In this document: piece after piece, positions 6,068-8,701 of the stretch | Layout of the letters: each line of letters starts with the position of its first letter | Position numbering within the stretch: position 1 is the stretch's first letter | Origin: Methanobacteriota archaeon | GTDB taxonomy: Archaea; Halobacteriota; Halobacteria; Halobacteriales; Halalkalicoccaceae | DNA: 8,701 nt | Reading direction: 5' to 3' | Assembly (NCBI GenBank): GCA_022561895.1 | Contig: JADFQH010000112.1 | Coordinates: 1-8,701 of the forward strand | The notes under the pieces: generated by a model | Database searches by the model: none | What the model was told of the DNA's origin: nothing | Seen by the model: only the letters and a program-made list of their open reading frames with translations | Made by a program: the position numbers and the translations under genes

Positions 6068-7015
6068 GTAGACGTGATGTACATTCTCGAACGCGACGCG
6101 AGGGTCGTTTGCGCTCCGCTCGACCTCGGCTACCGGATCGGCCGTCGCGGCGCTCCCGCCGTCAGCTGCGCTTTCGATCTGCGGGCGAAGCTCCTCGATG
6201 GCCGCACCGACCGTTAGCGGAATCCCACCGGAGTCGACGTATTCCTCCTCTCGGAGTCGGCGGCCGATCCGCACCGACTGGGGCACGTCGACGACCTCCT
6301 CGACCCCCGGCGTCGTAAAGACTTCTTGGGGCGTTCCGTCGTGAGCAATCTCACCTTCGTCGATCACGAGCAGGCGGTCGAGATGCGGCGTGAGCCGATC
6401 GAGACGCTGGCTGACGACGATCACCGTATAGCCCTGATCTTTCATCCCGGCGACGATCTCGAAGACCGCCTCGGCACCGTGGGGATCGAGCTGGGAGGTC
6501 GGTTCGTCGAGGACCAAGACATCCGGAGCCATCGCGAGCACCGATGCGAGCGCGACCCGCTGGGACTGACCCCCTGAAAGGCGCTGGGGATTCCGGTCGA
6601 TCAGCTCCTCGATCCCGACTCGTCGAAGACTCTCGACCGAGCGCTCGACGATCGTTTCCCTCTCTAAGCCCAGATTTTCGAGCCCGAAGGCGACCTCCTC
6701 GATAACTGTGGTGCTCGCACCCGTCAACTGATCGAACGGGTTCTCGAAGAGCATTCCCACACGTTCGGCGAGTTCGCCGATCGAGGCTTCGCTCACCTCG
6801 CGACCGCCGACGCGGACGCTTCCTTCCAAGTCGCCGTCGAAGTAGTGCGGGATGTAGCCCGGCACCAACCGACAGAACGTCGATTTTCCGGCGTCGCTCG
6901 GACCGGTAATCCCAATAAAACTGCCCGATTCGATGTCGAGGTCGACGTTCGAAATCGCGAGCCCCTCTCCAGTACGGTACTCCCACGAGACGTTCTCGAA
7001 GCTGATTCGGGTCAT
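6056..7015 (-). CDS. ECF transporter ATPase, first ABC domain plus orphan strand of the second (EcfA, YkoD N-terminal-like)
   Basis: From the ATG at 7015 this is 319 residues. Walker A is GPSDAGKST (38-46), signature LSGGQ (146-150), Walker B VLVLDE (166-171) and D-loop 'SQLD' (174-177). Two usual residues differ: the Q-loop is E91 ('FENPFDQ') and the H-loop position is Q203 ('VVSQRLDRL'). Residues about 240-300 form a regulatory/linker stretch ending in a low-complexity Ala/Gly/Asp segment. The last residues, VAFENVHHVYEGV (307-319), are the first beta-strand of another ABC domain, not a natural C-terminus. I prefer 7015 over a start 24 nt upstream because it gives the family beginning 'MTRISFENVSW' and an ATGA overlap with ecfT. 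ATP binding and hydrolysis by this subunit with its partner would drive the ECF importer at the inner face of the membrane. Confidence 0.92.
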   Translation of the reverse strand: MTRISFENVSWEYRTGEGLAISNVDLDIESGSFIGITGPSDAGKSTFCRLVPGYIPHYFDGDLEGSVRVGGREVSEASIGELAERVGMLFENPFDQLTGASTTVIEEVAFGLENLGLERETIVERSVESLRRVGIEELIDRNPQRLSGGQSQRVALASVLAMAPDVLVLDEPTSQLDPHGAEAVFEIVAGMKDQGYTVIVVSQRLDRLTPHLDRLLVIDEGEIAHDGTPQEVFTTPGVEEVVDVPQSVRIGRRLREEEYVDSGGIPLTVGAAIEELRPQIESAADGGSAATADPVAEVERSANDPRVAFENVHHVYEGV

Positions 7016-7866
7016 GCAACGACACCCCAAAGCCTCCACCCGACGACAGCGACTACCGCGAGCACCGCGAGCCAGCGAAGCGTTCTATCTAACCTGGTAT
7101 CGGGAACGTCAAGCAGGTAGGTTCGTTCGCCCTTACGGGTGAAACCGCGCGATTCGAGCGCGAGCGCGCGGGTTTCGGTGGCGATCAGTGTTCCAATGAG
7201 GAGGGGAGCCATCAGCGCGACGTAGGATCTGAGCCGACTCCTGAGATTCGCCGTGGTGTCGAGTCCGCGGGCTTGCTGAGCGTCGAGGATCGCTCTCGCG
7301 CGCGATTGCATCTGCGGGATGAACTGCAGGGCGGCCATAAAAACGTAGGCGATCTTGTTCGAGACGCCCTTTTCCATCAGCGCGATCGTCAGCTTCTTCG
7401 GGTGGGTCGTGACGATCGTGCCCAAGAGCGCGATCATGAGGACGGTGAGTCGAAAGAGGATCAACAGCGCGAACTCGACACCCTCCACGTAGAAGGCGAG
7501 CTGGTCGATCACGGGCACGCCGAACGCGACGAGAACCGTCTGATTCTCGGGATAAAAGAGTCCCTGAATGATCACGAGCGAGAGCGCAAGCGGGGTTCCC
7601 ACCGCGAGCACGATCGTCAGGACGGGCTTTGCGACGCCCGCGAGGGCAACGAGCGCGAGCAGCGCAACGGAGAGCGCAAGCGGGCCCCAAAAGTCGGGGA
7701 GCGTAAAGGCGATCAGAACGAGCGCGACGCTCACAACAAGTTTCGTCACCGGGTTCAGCCGGTGTAAGGGAGTCGAGCCGGGTCGGTACTCGAACACCGA
7801 TTCCGAACCGTCCGCGTTCTCGATCAGCGCCTCGACATCGATTTCGGTCGAGCGATCCGCACTCAT
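7012..7866 (-). CDS. ECF transporter transmembrane component EcfT (CbiQ-like)
   Basis: This 284-residue integral membrane protein is the coupling subunit that links the substrate-binding S component to the ATPases. An N-terminal 'LHRLNPVTKL' (34-43) is the usual EcfT entry into the first helix. Hydrophobic segments occur at about 43-57, 61-78, 80-103 and 128-152, and near the C-terminus at 264-283. The two coupling helices carry the expected Ala/Ser-Arg-Gly motifs, A199-R200-G201 in 'DAQQARGLD' and S239-R240-G241 in 'ALESRGF', which dock into the ATPase grooves. The N-terminal ~30 residues are hydrophilic and acidic, an extension beyond the core fold. The start ATG overlaps the S-component stop by 4 nt, and its own stop overlaps the ATPase 1 start the same way, so translation is probably coupled along the operon. 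Confidence 0.94.
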   Translation of the reverse strand: MSADRSTEIDVEALIENADGSESVFEYRPGSTPLHRLNPVTKLVVSVALVLIAFTLPDFWGPLALSVALLALVALAGVAKPVLTIVLAVGTPLALSLVIIQGLFYPENQTVLVAFGVPVIDQLAFYVEGVEFALLILFRLTVLMIALLGTIVTTHPKKLTIALMEKGVSNKIAYVFMAALQFIPQMQSRARAILDAQQARGLDTTANLRSRLRSYVALMAPLLIGTLIATETRALALESRGFTRKGERTYLLDVPDTRLDRTLRWLAVLAVVAVVGWRLWGVVA

Positions 7867-8495
7867 TTCTCGCGTGAGCGTGTCGAGAGCGCCCGTTGAC
7901 CGAAGGAGGGGCGATACCGTTCGGGGACCGATTTGGCGATGAAGTAGGCGATCACCACGCTCGCGATCTTGTCGATCGGCTCGATGACGAGCTGGGAGGC
8001 AAGCACCGCCGGAACGAGGTCGAAGCCCGCCGCGAGGAAGACGCCGACGACGATGTCGGGTGCGGTGCCGGTCAGCCCGCCGAAGAGGGTGACGACGATC
8101 GGCAGGCTGACGACGATTGAGGTGAGGGCAACGATCACGCCAACTCCCGCGAGTTTGAGATAGTCGCTTCCTTCACGGATCCGGAACCACCCACGCATGG
8201 CGAAGTAGCCCGCAACGAGTGCAATCGCCGCATTGACGACGGCGAACGGAATGATCGTTGGTGATCGTGTCACGCCCAGAATCAAATTAGTCAAAATTCC
8301 GCCGACCGCCGCGACCAGCGGGCCAGCCAGAAGCGCCAACAGGATGGTGCCAACTACGTCGAGATAAATCGGAATCCGAAGGAGATTCGTCACCGTTCCG
8401 CCGACGACATTTATCCCTACGGCGACGGGGATCAACACCCAGGCGAGGGTCGTGAACTCGCCCATCCGCTCTCTCGTACTCGATCCGGTCGCCAT
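7863..8495 (-). CDS. ECF transporter substrate-binding S component, substrate unknown
   Basis: This 210-residue, very hydrophobic protein has about six membrane segments (roughly 16-36, 42-60, 62-75, 82-99, 114-138, 146-186), the size and topology of ECF S components. 'LRIPIYLDVVGTILLALLAGP' near residues 39-59 and 'PFAVVNAAIALVAGYFAMRG' at 83-102 resemble the family's helix 2-3 and helix 4 patterns. Small residues in helix 1 are compatible with EcfT docking. It heads the operon S-T-A-A', which makes it the dedicated specificity subunit. Nothing in the sequence identifies the ligand; the neighbouring nucleoside hydrolase hints at a nucleoside, nucleobase or modified base. The ATG at 8495 gives a short polar leader; a second in-frame ATG at 8465 would start 'MGEFTTLAW' directly before helix 1 and is a reasonable alternative. 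The C-terminal tail is basic and probably cytoplasmic. Confidence 0.85.
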   Translation of the reverse strand: MATGSSTRERMGEFTTLAWVLIPVAVGINVVGGTVTNLLRIPIYLDVVGTILLALLAGPLVAAVGGILTNLILGVTRSPTIIPFAVVNAAIALVAGYFAMRGWFRIREGSDYLKLAGVGVIVALTSIVVSLPIVVTLFGGLTGTAPDIVVGVFLAAGFDLVPAVLASQLVIEPIDKIASVVIAYFIAKSVPERYRPSFGQRALSTRSREK

Positions 8496-8497
8496 CA

Positions 8498-8511
8498 GCG
8501 CCCCCCGGCGC
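8498..8511 (-). promoter_or_regulatory. GC hairpin two bases upstream of the S-component start
   Basis: The minus strand reads GCGCC-GGGG-GGCGC: a perfect 5-bp all-GC stem with a G4 loop, ending two bases before the ATG at 8495. It would mask the start region in the mRNA, and no purine-rich ribosome binding site is visible there. It may limit translation from 8495 or favour the in-frame ATG at 8465. A regulatory role is inference. Confidence 0.35.
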
Positions 8512-8556
8512 AGGTGGTTGCTCGTACCATCGCGTTACCGGTACATCAGACAGCCG

Positions 8557-8566
8557 CTACTTAACC
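8557..8566 (-). promoter_or_regulatory. TATA-like box for the ECF operon
   Basis: The minus strand reads GGTTAAGTAG, the only A/T-rich core between the enolase-family stop and the S-component start. A start site about 27 nt downstream (near 8535) would leave a leader of about 40 nt that contains the GC hairpin. Read-through from the upstream gene cannot be excluded. Confidence 0.35.
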
Positions 8567-8588
8567 TCTTGGACCTGTCCGGATCTCG

Positions 8589-8701
8589 CTACTCGTACTC
8601 CCGACCGCCCAACGCTCGGCTCTCGATATACTCCCAGTCGTAGGTGACGCCAAGTCCGGGGCCGTTCGGAACCGCCACCGTTCCGTTCTCGTCGATCGCA
8701 T
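8589..8701 (-). CDS. C-terminal fragment of an enolase-superfamily (mandelate racemase/sugar-acid dehydratase-like) protein
   Basis: The last 36 codons of a minus-strand gene enter from the right edge and end at a TAG. The tail 'DENGTVAVPNGPGLGVTYDW' followed by 'EYIE' is the typical C-terminal 'G.v.vP..PGLGv..D...i' of the mandelate racemase/muconate lactonizing enzyme group, where it closes the capping domain. The catalytic barrel is outside the window, so the reaction (dehydratase, racemase or cycloisomerase) is unknown. It lies 93 nt upstream of the ECF operon on the same strand. Confidence 0.7.
   Translation of the reverse strand, partial: AIDENGTVAVPNGPGLGVTYDWEYIESRALGGREYE

Noticed and set aside
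7016..7039. Earlier start for the first ABC ATPase, 24 nt upstream
   Set aside because: The ATG at 7015 gives the family N-terminus and the same ATGA overlap seen at the S/EcfT junction; the added residues (EALGCRC) match nothing.
8496..8560. Riboswitch (TPP or preQ1 type) in the leader of the ECF operon
   Set aside because: The likely leader is only about 40 nt, and I see no conserved aptamer core such as the CTGAGA of TPP riboswitches; only a single short hairpin is present.

Overview
The window is about 8.7 kb of GC-rich DNA (the long AT-rich stretches are confined to promoters) that encodes acidic proteins. Promoters look archaeal: TATA-like boxes sit about 25-29 nt before start codons, and several genes appear to have leaderless or very short-leader mRNAs. 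Together with a Tat-type lipoprotein signal, this points to a haloarchaeon (class Halobacteria). I cannot name the genus from sequence alone.

Left part (1-3091), all on the minus strand. Positions 1-76 hold the N-terminus of a gene that runs off the edge, possibly an alpha/beta hydrolase. Next come an FAD-dependent aromatic-ring-hydroxylase-type monooxygenase (144-1271), a manganese (non-haem) catalase with all five Mn ligands present (1351-2181), and a small Tat-exported lipoprotein related to the phosphate-binding protein PstS but missing its central ligand-binding segment (2339-3091). An AT-rich promoter region lies upstream of the catalase.

Middle (3226-5309), plus strand. A class V PLP aminotransferase of the alanine-glyoxylate/serine-pyruvate group is followed by an inosine/uridine-type nucleoside hydrolase. 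Each has its own TATA-like box.

Right part (5316-8495), minus strand. A compact energy-coupling-factor (ECF) vitamin/nucleobase-type importer is encoded in the order S component, EcfT, ATPase 1, ATPase 2. Every junction is a 4-nt stop/start overlap. The operon runs convergently into the nucleoside hydrolase with only 6 nt between the two stop codons. The two ATPases look like one ancestral tandem ABC-ABC protein (YkoD-like) that has been split: the first ORF ends with the first beta-strand of the second ABC domain, and the second ORF starts without it, next to a run of five G. Motif differences also predict one consensus and one degenerate ATP site. Positions 8589-8701 hold the C-terminus of an enolase-superfamily protein.

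The most interesting reading is a salvage module, in which an ECF importer of unknown substrate sits next to a nucleoside hydrolase. The substrate is inference only. I saw no CRISPR array, tRNA, rRNA, insertion sequence or phage gene, and no gene-free stretch longer than about 160 nt.
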